Positions 46,860-58,300 of a stretch of DNA of 64,000 nt are shown here, in pieces; the stretch's first letter is position 1, and each line of letters starts with the position of its first letter. A model generated the notes under the pieces. That model was not told where the DNA came from. It saw only the letters and a program-made list of their open reading frames with translations, and searched no databases. This DNA is from Ceratopteris richardii (Eukaryota > Streptophyta > Polypodiopsida > Polypodiales > Pteridaceae). Both the position numbers and the translations under genes were made by a program. Location of the stretch: assembly GCA_020310875.1 (NCBI GenBank), contig CM035414.1, forward strand, positions 193,853,153-193,917,152, given 5' to 3'.

Positions 46860-47296
46860 TCAATGATAGCTAATAAGTGTTCTTTCTGTGATACAAATAA
46901 GGATAAATTGAGCAACATTGCTTCCTTTTGAAATAACCATATTGCCCTTTGATATGCTAAAGGATTGAGCATAGAAAACCACCTTATAACCAAGGTCATC
47001 AAGTTGACCAACTGACATCAAACTATGTGATAACTGAGGTACATGGCATACATTATGCATAGTAAATTTTGAACCATCAATGAACTGCACAACCAATCTC
47101 CAATCCCCATAATGTCACACTATTCTCTATGTTGTGTCACATGAAAAGAAGCACCCGAATCTAACAGCCATGTGTGAGAAAGAGAATCATCCATAAGAGT
47201 CTCAGTGGGCACAGTACTATCTAGTGTTAACACATCAACATCATGATAAATAGCATTAATTTCTTCAATCTTCATAGTCGAAGAAGATGGTGCAGG
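46860..47296 (-). pseudogene. C4 protease and pre-integrase region
   Basis: Contains V-V-Q-F-I-D-G-S-K-F-T-M-H-N-V-C-H-V-P and L-M-S-V-G-Q-L-D, the conserved stretch between protease and integrase in copia polyproteins. It continues almost directly into sequence just before RT (46703-46838), so the integrase core has been deleted. Confidence 0.75.
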
Positions 47297-47299
47297 TAG

Positions 47300-48130
47300 C
47301 TATTTAACATGCCCATCAACATTATGTCCTTTACCTTTAGCATTCTTTAATCGATAACAGTCGTTATTCATGTGTCCTTTCTTGTGACAATAATGGCATT
47401 TGATATCCTTCTTCCTTGATTTAGTTCTACTCTTATTCTGTTGACCATTCGTTTCCTTGTTCTTGCTCCTACCATGTTGTTGATTCTTTCCTTGGTAAGA
47501 ATCACGAATATTATATGCATTGCCACTCTGAGTGACAACCATAGATTTTCTATGAATCTCTCACTCAAGAGTGCTCCACATAAGTCATCATAGACCAGTT
47601 TATGATCAGTTGCACTATTGCTAATAACTGTGCAAAATGCATCCCATGATTATGGCAAGGTGCATAACAACAAGTCTGATTTCATTTCATTATCTATCTC
47701 CATTTTTTGAGCCTGTAACTTAGAGAATATGGCATCAAACTCATTCAAATGAGCAACAAAACTATCTGTGTCCTTCATGCAAAGGTCATATAACTTTCTC
47801 ATCATATATATATTATTTGATGTCGTTGATTTTTCATATGTATTGCATAACTTCTTCCAAAGCTCCTCTGCACTTTCATTATCCAATACTATAAAGTAAA
47901 CATTATCTGCCAGGTGCAACCGAATGATAGACCTGGTCATTTCATCCAACTCATCCCAATCATCATCATCCATATCAATAGGCTTCTTTGAGATTTCATT
48001 TATTGGCTTCCACTGTCTCCTCTAAATTAGCACATCTTTGGTATGATTTTTCCATAGAATAAAGTTTGTGCCATCAAATTGGTGGATCTCAAAATGGTCT
48101 TTGCCTTGCAAGTTAGAGCTTCTCTTGGGA
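47300..48130 (-). pseudogene. gag: C4 gag
   Basis: The UBN2-like gag domain (47650-47973: E-L-W-K-K-L-C-N-T-Y-E-K, D-S-F-V-A-H-L-N-E-F) is followed by a zinc knuckle C-H-Y-C-H-K-K-G-H-M-N-N-D-C (47300-47542) with canonical C-x2-C-x4-H-x4-C spacing. Frame breaks separate the pieces. Confidence 0.8.
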
Positions 48131-48230
48131 GCATTGGAACTAGACCCAGATCCACTAGATGTGCCTAAGATTTCTGATGCTATGATGATAGAGAACTAAC
48201 TAGAATGAAAATCGAGCTAGAACAGTCCAA

Positions 48231-48590
48231 GCACCACTAAGGCTCAAGAAAGGATGAACAAGTGCTAGATTCTGGGAAAAAACAACAGTCTCCCTAGAAA
48301 AATGGATTAATGAACAGTAATGACCAACCAAAAGGATTATGTTAGAGTGAATGTGCTCACATCAATAAGTGTATCAAGGAGTAAATCAACCACTATATCA
48401 TCGGTAGAACCAAAATCTAGAAAAATTTTGCCAGAGTCTCCTCTACAAAATGAGCATATGACTAGTGTCAAAATCTCATAAAATTGCAAGTACTGACATG
48501 GAAACCTGTATAGGGAATCACTAACTCTACTGCATATAATCAATTACCCAAAAGAATCCAACTAGGTTTATCAAACAACTATGAACAACT
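48231..48590. other. Spacer
   Basis: No feature seen between C4 and the plus-strand copia fragment. Confidence 0.4.
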
Positions 48591-48870
48591 TGATAAGGGA
48601 ATAGCTTTGTGTCAAAAAAAATATATTGACGTGTTACTATAGGGTTTTGGCTTGAATATTGTAAACCTAGTTCCATTCCTATGGAAACAAGTTTATGGTT
48701 GAGTCTTCATGATGCTCGAGATGCATTTGATGTTGTTCTCTATCAGTAGGCTGTTGGATGCTTGATTTAATTATGCATAACCTGGCCTAATATTCATTTT
48801 GTTGTCTCATAGATGAGTAGGTTTATGCATTTCTTGATAACAAGCATTGGAAGGCGGTTAAGTGCATCTT
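48591..48870 (+). mobile_element. Copia fragment (RT/RNase H border) abutting G2
   Basis: Matches the reverse complement of C1 from about 20440 down to 20155, for example GAGTCTTCATGA, GATGCATTTGATGTTGTTCT and TTTGTTGTCTCA. It stops exactly at the TGTTGG start of the G2 LTR, so G2 inserted here. Its continuation is found at 59431. Confidence 0.85.
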
Positions 48871-49701
48871 TGTTGGAAGGTGTATTTTTGAAAAGCATTT
48901 TTGATGTAGAAAATTAGTAAAAAGCCAAAAAACTTGTAAAATATTTATGCAATGGTTGTAAAAATAAGGAAAAGTCTTCCTTATGTAGTCAAGGACCTCA
49001 TGTAATTTTTGTAGAATTTTTAGAAACTCTTAGATAGCATATTTTTAGAAAATTAGAGAAAAAGACCTAATTTCAAGTGTGAAATGGGACACTTGAAAAT
49101 GTATATAAGTCAATTTTCTCTAATTTGGAGAGGTTGGTTAGTCATTTGCTCAAGCTATCAATAGAGAAGAGAGAGTTTCTGCAAAAATCGTGTTTTCTCC
49201 TGTTGAGTGTATTTCCTTTGATGTGAGAGCTTGTTTCTTGTTTAATCATGGAGATTTGTGAGTTACATTTGTGTATTACTGAGTGAGTTGTATGAAGGAA
49301 GAGGTTTACTGATGTAATGAATGGAAAAGGATTGAAGAAAGTTCCAGAATTGTGAAAATCGTCTGAGTATACAGAATCGCGATTGTCTCATCTCTGTGAT
49401 ACAGGTGATATTTTTCAATTTTGAGTTCATATTTGTATTCTACTGATAAAATAGCATGGTTTTGACACAAAGATCATAGAAAATGATGGAGATTTGCCTT
49501 AGATATGGTAAACCCTAGATTTTCTCTTCATCTTCAATTTTTCTCAGCAATCCAGCCATTAATCTCTTATTTCCTTGAATCTATTATCTTGAAGGGGCTG
49601 TGGTCTTATGGATATTCCTAGGATTGACAAAATAAAGATGATTTGTTGATTCTTTGTTACTTCATGATTGGAGAGGACAATTTGGAGTCCAAAACAAAAC
49701 A
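48871..49701 (+). repeat. 5' LTR of G2
   Basis: 831 bp from TGTTGGAAGG (right after the copia fragment) to AAAACA, five bases before the PBS. A TATATAA box lies at 49102-49108. The motif GAATCGCGATT, which recurs through the leader, is already present near 49374. Confidence 0.75.
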
Positions 49702-49706
49702 TTTTT

Positions 49707-49724
49707 TGGCGCCGTTGCCGGGGA
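49707..49724 (+). other. Primer binding site of G2, tRNA-Asp
   Basis: TGGCGCCGTTGCCGGGGA is complementary to the 3' 18 bases of plant tRNA-Asp including CCA, as known from Athila-type elements. Confidence 0.9.
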
Positions 49725-50513
49725 ACATTCCAAAAACTTCTTTGAAGTTGGACCTTTGCTGGATCTTCAGTTGATGATGGTAACCAACACAAGAACAAGG
49801 TAAAGCTCATCAATTAGGAAAAGTGCACATGAATAGGTAGATATCATTGTTTGTCTTTAGGGAAGAAGAAAGCAATGGATGTCTTGTAGAAGTGGAAGAG
49901 CTGAAATCTTGGTAAATTGATAGTTGCTCATCATATTGGTGAAGTAAAAGTGCAGGTGTGTGGAAGATTTGAGCCAAGAAGCTGAGATGGAGGTAACTTG
50001 AATCTATTCTTGCATTTCTAGATTTCTTTTTGCCCAAGTACTAGACACCATGGGTGATCTTGGGAAGATAACATGGTGATACTAAGGAAAGGACAGTTAA
50101 AGTAGCTAGATGTAAGAATGAGGGATTCAGTTGGTGACCAAATCTGAGCATTAATCTTGAGTTGTTCTGCATTTTGAAAAAAAATATATGATTGAGTTTA
50201 TCTTTTACAAAAATTGATTGCCTTTCATAACACTTTTTCATTTGAGAAACTTTCTTTTGTACTTTAGTGATAGCTAAGGACATAGAAACTCATAACCAAT
50301 CAAGAACCAAGGGATCAGCAGATCTCCAAAACCAGAAACCCTAAGTAAAGTGTTCTCCTTTATTTTTAGGGCAAAAATACCAAACAAATTCACAAAACCT
50401 ATCAAAAATTATTAAACAAATTTCTTTTCTTGTTAGAAAGTTGGAGTAAGGTGTTGTGGATAAGAGTGTTTGTGGAGAAGTGAAAAAAGAAACAAAAAAG
50501 TGGTCAAAAAACC

Positions 50514-51060
50514 AGAAAATTAAAAAACACGATTCTCTGCACAGAATCGCGACTTTCTGAGAAAAGTGATTGATTTTGAAATAACATTTTAAGTGAAAGT
50601 TGAATTGAAGTTGTTGAAGGGTCTTGAAGGTAATCAGGAAGAAAAAACTACTCAAATTGGCATAAAATCAAAAATAGAGAAAAACACGATTTTTTGCACA
50701 AAGTCGCGATTTTCTGAGGAAGATTGTGATTTTGGTGCAAAAGTTCAGGAGTGGAGTGAATTACAAAGGAAAGAAGGAATTGAAGCAAAACAAAGAGAAA
50801 GAAAGTTAAAAAAAATAGAGATTAAAAAAAAAAAAAAAAATTCCAAAAAACCCAGAAAATTAGAAAACACGATTCTCTGAACAGAATCGCGATTTTCTGT
50901 AAAAAGTGTTGTTTCTGGAATAACATTTCAGGTGACTCATGTATTGAAGTTGTGAAGGGTATTGAGAGAAGGCAAGGACATAGAATACTCAAATTGCACA
51001 AGAAAAGATCTACAGAGAAAACACGATTCTCTACACAAAATCGCGATTTTCTGTAAAGAA
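50514..51060 (+). repeat. Tandem duplication in the leader, period ~338 bp
   Basis: The segment beginning CCAGAAAATTA with AACACGATTCTCTG and AATCGCGAYTTTCTG at 50514 recurs at 50852. It is followed in both copies by a GAAATAACATTT-like stretch, AGTTGWKGAAGGGT and ACTCAAATTG. The second copy is partly shortened. Confidence 0.75.
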
Positions 51061-51675
51061 AATTTTCTTTTTTTTTTTTTTTTTTTTTTTTTTTGGAATA
51101 TCTAGCAAATTTGAGTACATTGAGATAAGGAAGTGTAAAGGAGACCAGTAAGACTGAGTAAGTGAATTGGAACAAGGGAAAGAGTGTGGAAAATTGAAAA
51201 TCACACAAAATCGCGATTTTTTGAGCACTATATAAACAGAAAATTGAAGAAAAAATTCATTTGAGAGTGAGAGTGAGGGAGAGAGAGAGTGAGCAGAGCT
51301 GCCGGAATCGCGATTTTCAGCAAACAGTGGCCTTTGGAACAATTTTCACCCAAGCAAGAAAGGTAAGAATCCTAACATCATTCTTGAGTACATATTTTTG
51401 GTTTTGAGTGAAAAATAACATCAAAAAATAGAAAAAATAAGAGGAGAATAGAATCGCGATTTTCTGATTCCTTGAGTTTTTACTAAGAAATCATTAATTT
51501 TTGCTTCAGTTGCTTTATTGCATGTTAAAATTTTAATAAGGCGATTCTATAGGTGAAGAAAATATTGAAAAATCAATATTTTGAAATTTTGTCAAAGACT
51601 GGACAAAATCGCGATTCTGAGTTTTAACTCAAAATCGTGATTCTGTGAAAGGTGCCTTCAACATCGCGATTTCCA

Positions 51676-52690
51676 GAACGCGATTTTCATTAGAAAATCG
51701 TGTTTAACAATCTGTGAGCAATCACGATTGTCTGGGAACAAAATCGTGGAAAACACGATTTTGTGAACAAAATCGTGAAAATCACGATTTTCACACAAAA
51801 TCGTGGAAAACACGATTTTGTGAACAAAATCGTGGAAAACACGATTTTGTGAACAAAATCGTGAAAATCACGATTTTCACACAAAATCGTGGAAAACACG
51901 ATTCTGTGAACAAAATCGTGGAAAACACGATTTTGTGAACAAAATCGTGAAAATCACGATTTTCACACAAAATCGTGAAAAACACGATCTTGTGAACAAA
52001 ATCGTGAAAATCACGATTTTCACACAAAATCGTGGAAAACACGATTTTGTGAACAAAATCGTGAAAATCAAGATTTTCACACAAGATCGTGAAAAACACG
52101 ATCTTGTGAACAAAATCGTGAAAATCACGATTTTCACACAAAATCGTGAAAAACACGATTGACAACAGAAAATCGTGAAAAACACGATTTTCAAGAGAGA
52201 ATCGTGAAAATCACGATTTTCACTCAAAATCGTGAAAAACACGATTTTCAACAGAGAATCGTGAAAATCACGATTTTCACTCAAAATCGTGAAAAACACG
52301 ATTTTCAACAGAAAATCGTGAAAATCATAAATTCCACAGAAAATCGTGGAAAAACACGATTTCCAACAGAGAATCGTGAAAATCACGATTTTCACTCAAA
52401 ATCATGAAAAACACGATTTTCAACAGAAAATCGTGAAAATCATAAATTCCACAGAAAATCGTGGAAAAACACGATTTCCAACAGAGAATCGTGAAAATCA
52501 CGATTTTCACTCAAAATCGTGAAAAACACGATTTTCAACAGAAAATCGTGAAAATCATAAATTCCACAGAAAATCGTGGAAAAACACGATTTTATTCAGA
52601 AAATCGTGAAAGCACATAACCTAAGCAGAAAATCGTGAAAAAACACGATTTTATTCAGAAAATCGTGAAAATCCATAACCTAAGCAGAAA
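51676..52690. repeat. 57-bp tandem array of ATCGTG/CACGAT hairpins
   Basis: About 33 copies of ATCGTG, nearly all followed within 3-6 bases by the complementary CACGAT, giving perfect stems such as AAAATCGTGA / TCACGATTTT. The repeat unit is 57 bp, made of a 28-bp and a 29-bp half-unit, each one hairpin. Units diverge progressively to the right, where some right arms decay to CATAAATTCC. The array ends just 18 bases before the gag ATG. Confidence 0.95.
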
Positions 52691-52707
52691 ATTGTGAAAA
52701 TAGGTGA

Positions 52708-55359
52708 ATGATACTTAGGTCTGGAAATAAAATAAATACACTTTCTAAACAAGACCTAGCAAGGAAGGGAAAAGAGCCAGGAAGTAGTAAAAGATCAGAA
52801 AGAAGTTTAGGGCAAGAAAATAACATGGAAAACCTAAATGAAACAAATGAGTCAATAGAAACTGGGGATTTTAGAAACATCCTCAAATACATGTATACAA
52901 ATAGGTTTGGAGCTTATGTATATCAGGATGGAATGCATAAATTCCTCATTAGATTGAGAAATTTAGAAGTTCCCCTGAATATAACCCCAGTAGCACAATT
53001 CAAGGATGGAAGATATGAAGATAGGCAAGGATGTGTATACATCCTCTCTCAAGACCCAGAAAATTCAAATGACCTAGGGCAATGTGCTGATAAGGGACCT
53101 TGGGAGCATAACATAGAACAAACAAATTTGCCCAGGCCAAATGAAAACCACACTAGCAATGAACAACAACATGGGAGGAGGACACATATTTCCCCAAATC
53201 CCTTTGAAAAGGAACCAGATGGATACAATGACTTCCCACTTAGAAGAAGACCTCATTGGCAGCCTCAGGGTAGAATGCTTAGACCATACCAAGTAGCCAA
53301 ATGCATGAAGAACCAATATGAAGGGTATTCAGATCCTCATGCTCATGCAACTGAATTTAGACAACTAATTAGAGCTGAGGAAGTAGAGGATTACAAGGTG
53401 CAATTTGAAGCATTTGGATTAACCCTAACAGGACCAGCCTTATCCTGGTTCATTCCCTTGAGAAAGGAAATGTATCTGGACATTGAATCTTTTTTAGAAG
53501 CTTTCATTGGAGAATTTTCTAAGACTGGGATAAAACATAGTACAGCCACATTAATACATAGTTTCAAACAACAAAAGGAGGAAAATGTTAGAGAAGCAGC
53601 CAGAATATTTAAACAATACATTGATAGATGCCCAAGAGAGGAAGTACCTTCCATGGCAAAACAAGTATCCCTATTCATTGAAGGTTTGAGAAGTGCTCAA
53701 CTAAGAACCCTAGTGTACTATAGGAGATGTCCTGACTTAGCAGCCTGTGTGAAGGAGGCAATAGACTTGGAGGACAACAGAGGTCAAGATCTGTTGGCAT
53801 TTGATCAACCTAGATCATATGAAGACAAAATTCCTCCAGCAGAAGAATTGGCTCAGGCCATTGCTAAAGCCCTAGAGGTAAACACTAAAGCTAATCTGAT
53901 TAACTCTAGGTTAAACACAAACAAAAAATGTTACATTTGTGGAGAAAATCATCTGGCACAACAATGCCCATATCAGAAGCCTCCACACTTGCAAGATAGG
54001 AAGACACTCAAATACTGCACACTAGAGAGAAAATGGACAAACCATACCAGGGAGGAATGCTTCTATAACAAACAACCTGTCAAGGAAAGAGACTACATGG
54101 CTCAGAGGGAATCAGGTTATACGGAGCAACCAAGACCAGTGTTGGGACAACAGCCTCCTATTCCAACTAATGTGGTACCAGTCAAATATACACCCATAGA
54201 GGAAGGAAATTCAAGATTCAGATCACCTTATAAGGAAGAGTATCAATGGAGTGAGGGACATCAGGAAGAATGGGAAGATTATGAAATAACAGAACCTGAG
54301 CTTAGAGCCCTAGATTTGGGAAATGGAAAAATTGAAATGGACACAGCAACATTCATGTACATTACCAACAACTACATGTCCAATCAAAAACCTCAATTCA
54401 AAGGGGGACCAAAGATAACATGTTATAGGTGTGGGGGAGAGCATTTCATCAGAGACTGCCCACAACCTCCAACATTCAGGATAGAGGGAGCATACTGCAA
54501 GGATTGTGGCAGAGAACACCTGATCAAAGACTGTCCAAAAAATCCCCAAAAACAACAGAACACACCCAATAACATACCACTAAAAACAGTCAATATTATG
54601 GAACAAGAGGAATTGAGTGACAATGATCAAGTTGGAATCAATGTTATAACAAGGGCAGAAGCTAAGCAACAGGAAACAAATAAGGAACAAAGTGAAGGTT
54701 CAGCCTCAAAGGTGAAAAGGAATAAACAAAAAGGGAAGTGGGAAAAGAAAAAAAGAATGGGAAAAAACTTGAAAGAAGACAATAAGGAACAATCAAAAAG
54801 TACTCCTTCCCAAAACACTCAAAATCAGTTTGAAATAGGACACTCTTATAGTCTAGAAACCCTAATCAAAGCATATAAGGGAAGAATCCAAGAAGGATCA
54901 AGTCCTGCAGATCATGCAGTGGCTTATCCTATACCAGAGTTAGAGCAAGAAAGAATGCTAAAGTGCAAACAAATTATCCAGGAAACACAACTCAGATTAG
55001 GGGAAGAAGATAGTTCTCAGAGAACAATTGAACAAATTGAGAAAACAAGAACATGGAAAAGCATTAACAAAGAGGAAAATCCACAATTAACATTCCAAAT
55101 GATCATAGATGAACAATGTAGCATTACATGTCATACAACATGGGAAAACTTGTTGAATCAAAATCCTCACCTACAAAACAAAATGAATAAAGGGGAAACA
55201 ATACCTGGAAACCTTCATTCACCAACACAAGAATTAGAGGAATTATGGTATATTCCTATTGATAAAATAGGAGGATATTGTGAAGGGGAAGAAGGGAATT
55301 CAACCCTAAAATTACAATATGGAAAAAATTCAGCTAAAGCCATTTTGGATAGTGGATAA
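52708..55359 (+). CDS. gag: G2 gag and start of protease
   Basis: ATG at 52708 is the first after the array and begins M-I-L-R-S-G-N, as plant gypsy gags often do. 883 codons. The retrotransposon gag domain is at about residues 215-370 (F-R-Q-L...A-L-S-W-F...F-K-Q-Y-I-D-R). Three zinc knuckles C-x2-C-x3-H-x4-C lie at about 408, 572 and 597, each one residue shorter than the canonical C-x2-C-x4-H-x4-C. A Lys/Glu-rich region follows. The retropepsin start A-I-L-D-S-G is at ~879-883, where TAA at 55357-55359 interrupts. The downstream frame is the same, so this is one gag-pol reading frame with a single stop inside the protease active-site loop. It forms the capsid-like particle that packages the RNA. 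Confidence 0.85.
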   Translation: MILRSGNKINTLSKQDLARKGKEPGSSKRSERSLGQENNMENLNETNESIETGDFRNILKYMYTNRFGAYVYQDGMHKFLIRLRNLEVPLNITPVAQFKDGRYEDRQGCVYILSQDPENSNDLGQCADKGPWEHNIEQTNLPRPNENHTSNEQQHGRRTHISPNPFEKEPDGYNDFPLRRRPHWQPQGRMLRPYQVAKCMKNQYEGYSDPHAHATEFRQLIRAEEVEDYKVQFEAFGLTLTGPALSWFIPLRKEMYLDIESFLEAFIGEFSKTGIKHSTATLIHSFKQQKEENVREAARIFKQYIDRCPREEVPSMAKQVSLFIEGLRSAQLRTLVYYRRCPDLAACVKEAIDLEDNRGQDLLAFDQPRSYEDKIPPAEELAQAIAKALEVNTKANLINSRLNTNKKCYICGENHLAQQCPYQKPPHLQDRKTLKYCTLERKWTNHTREECFYNKQPVKERDYMAQRESGYTEQPRPVLGQQPPIPTNVVPVKYTPIEEGNSRFRSPYKEEYQWSEGHQEEWEDYEITEPELRALDLGNGKIEMDTATFMYITNNYMSNQKPQFKGGPKITCYRCGGEHFIRDCPQPPTFRIEGAYCKDCGREHLIKDCPKNPQKQQNTPNNIPLKTVNIMEQEELSDNDQVGINVITRAEAKQQETNKEQSEGSASKVKRNKQKGKWEKKKRMGKNLKEDNKEQSKSTPSQNTQNQFEIGHSYSLETLIKAYKGRIQEGSSPADHAVAYPIPELEQERMLKCKQIIQETQLRLGEEDSSQRTIEQIEKTRTWKSINKEENPQLTFQMIIDEQCSITCHTTWENLLNQNPHLQNKMNKGETIPGNLHSPTQELEELWYIPIDKIGGYCEGEEGNSTLKLQYGKNSAKAILDSG

Positions 55360-55362
55360 GGA

Positions 55363-58300
55363 GTGGCCATAATGACTAAACAAACTTGGGAGAAATGGGG
55401 AAGAAATGAATTACTACCCACTAAGATGAGGTTACAACTTGCAGATGGGTATATAGAAAAACCCCTAGGAATTTGGGAGAAAGTGATTGTGGACATATGT
55501 GGTATAGAAATAGAGCACACCTTTGCCATAGTGGAATTTCCACAATCCACTTCATATGAAATCATCCTAGGAAGACCTTTTATGAGACAAATGCAAATTG
55601 TACAAGATTGGGGTAATGATTGTTTATATCTCCAAAGCAAAGGAAGAATAACAAGAGTGAACTTGAGAAATGGGCACTACTGTGATGTATCTCCTCAAGA
55701 ATGGTATAAAATACATCAAAATCAAGAAGAAAGTGAGGAATTAGACATGGAGGATCAGGAAGAGAGTGAATCAGCAATATGGAAGTGCAACATGATAAGA
55801 AATCTCACCAATAGAAAGAGAAGACTAAAAAGAGAGGAATGTGTGGAAGAAAGAAAAGTACAGGATGAAAGCTATGTGCCACAACAATTTAAAGATGAAG
55901 AGTTTGAGCCTTACGGGTGGAATCAAATCTTGGCTACTATGGATCTGGCCAGTGAAGAATATGTAGGAGTGAAATTCCAAAATGAAGAAGGCTTTGATGT
56001 TTTCCACATTAGCATACACATGATAAGTATACCAAAAACAGAAGAGGAGCAAAATAAAGAAATGATATTACAAAAAGGAAAAACACAGTATTTGGAAACA
56101 GTAAAGGCCGAGGATGCAATCAAAGACAAAATCTCAGGCAAATACAAGGAACATAAACACAAGGAAATAGAAAGAGACCAGACAAAAGAGAAGAAAGAGA
56201 AAGAGATCAATAAGGATCAATATTTTGATGTACCAGCAAATTTTAAAACTTATGAGGTAGAAGACAGACTACTCCTGAAAATGAAACCAAAAAGAGAGAA
56301 GAAAAAAGGAGAAGCTTATGACAATGAAGAACAAACAAAAAAAATTGTGATTACTCAGGAAGAAGGAGAAGAGAGACAGATAGTGATAGCTGATGATATG
56401 ACCACACAAGAAGAAGAAGCCTTAAGGAGCCTGGCAAAGAACTATAGGGATGTATTTGCTTACAATTATAAAGATTTAAAAGGGATTGATCCAAAAATCT
56501 GTGAGCATAAGATTCCTATGACACCTGATGCAAAACCAAGCAAACAGAGACACTACACATTTAATGATAAATACTCTGCCAAAATAAAAGAAGAAATTGA
56601 CAAGTTGTTGGCGGCTAATTTCATTTATGAATTAGAGTACACTGAATGGATATCACCTATAGTTGTGGTGCCAAAGAAGAATGGAAAACTTAGGGTTTGC
56701 ATCAACTTGAAAAAAGTGAATGCAGCAACTATAAGGGATAGTTATCCACTGCCAATAACAGACCATCTTCTTGAGAGAGTTGCAGGAAAGGAGGTTTACA
56801 GTTTCCTAGATGGTTTCTCAGGCTACAATCAAGTGCCAATAGCCTTAGAGGACCAACACAAGACTGCCTTTTCTACAGAATGGGGGGTTTATGCCTTTAG
56901 GGTTATGCCCTTTGGACTAACCAATGCTCCAGCAACCTTTCAAAGATTGATGTGTCATATTTTCAAAGAATTCCTGAGAAATGTAATGGAAATCTATGTG
57001 GATGATCTGTGCACTTTTTCTTTAAAAAGACAAGATCATTTACAAGATTTAGAAAAAATATTCAGGAAATGCAGGACATACAGAGTATGCTTAAATCCTG
57101 AAAAGTGTGTATTCTTTGTGAGACAAGGTAGAATGTTAGGTCACATAGTTTCAAAAAATGGAATTTCTACAGATGAGAGGAAGATAAAAGCAATAATAGA
57201 ACTTCCAAGACCTACAAATGTGAAGGAACTCCAAACTTTTATGGGACATTGTGGGTACTATAGAAAATTTGTTCACAAATTTGCTGATATAGCTAAACCC
57301 TTATATGCCTTAATCACAAAGTTTGAGTGGACTGAAGAATGTGACCAAGCCTTTGAAACATTAAAAACTTGTTTGGTGACAGCACCAATTTTAAAAACAC
57401 CTCAGTGGGATAAAATTTTTCATGTACATGTCGATGCTTCAAATTATGCTCTGGGATGTGTGTTAGCACAACCTATAGAAGGAAGCAAATTAGATTTCCC
57501 AGTAGCATATGCAAGTAGACAATTAAACATTGCAGAAAAAAATTACACAACCACTGAGAGAGAAGGATTGGGAATGATATTTGCTGTCAAAAAGTACAGA
57601 CATTATCTATTGGCCAACAAGTTTAAATTCTTTGTGGATCATCAAGCTCTACTCTATTTAGTAAATAAACCATGTCATACAGGAAGAATAGTAAGATGGT
57701 TTCTTTTACTAATGGAATTTGAATTTGAGGTGGTGGTTAGACAAGGAAAAACACACTTGAGAGCAGATCATTTGTCAAGAATCCAGTCAAAAGAACCTAG
57801 TTCACCTATAGATGATGATTTGCCAGATACATACTTATTCAAGGTGGAAAGTGTTCCTGAATGGTCTATGTCATTAATTCCTTTGCTAACCATGGGACCG
57901 TGTAGCACATTAGGAAATAACACACATCTGGTGTTACAAAGCAGAAATTTCATGTTGTTAGCTGGACATTTGTATCACCTCAGTCAGTCAGGTATACTGG
58001 AATTTTGTACTCCAGAGGAGGAGCAATATGAATATGTAAGAAGAGCTCATTACTGGAACCCATGTACTCATGCTTCCAAGATAGTCACTTTAAGCAACCT
58101 TAATAGGATGGGAGTACATTGGCCAAACAAGATTCAAGATGTGGAGAGATATGTTGATAATTGTAAAAAATGTCAAACATTGAAGGAATCAGAATTGATA
58201 ACTTTATATTGGTTTCAAAAAAACCCTGAATGGAGTGAACATATTGTAGAGGAATTGAAGAGAAAGAAGAAAGGGAAACAGGTAATAGCTGGTGCTGACT

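Larger units (their letters stand above)
44163..48230 (-). mobile_element. Copia element C4
   Basis: Minus-strand copia element of another family than C1-C3. The end of pol is followed by TTTAGTGGGAGAT and TGTTACCATTAG, a classic polypurine tract plus LTR start, placing the high-coordinate edge of the 3' LTR at 44944. The other LTR end is not resolved and may include the palindrome array. Gag, protease, RT and RNase H pieces are present. The integrase core is missing. No PBS or 5' LTR is recognisable near 48230. Confidence 0.75.
49725..52707 (+). other. Long G2 leader
   Basis: About 3 kb without a credible gene between PBS and gag. It contains dispersed copies of a short palindrome around ATCGCGAT (for example 50884, 51041, 51211, 51305, 51451 and 51607), a duplicated block, homopolymer runs at 50826 and 51068, and the hairpin array. 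Leaders of LTR elements carry packaging and dimerisation signals, so these structures may act on the genomic RNA. Confidence 0.7.

Noticed and set aside
51791..52395. Long minus-strand reading frames over the array as genes
   Set aside because: They are a by-product of a 57-bp unit divisible by three. Composition is monotonous and no start, promoter or homology supports them.
51676..52690. CRISPR-like appearance of regularly spaced palindromic repeats
   Set aside because: There are no unique spacers. The whole unit is repeated, it lies in a plant retrotransposon leader, and no cas genes are nearby.
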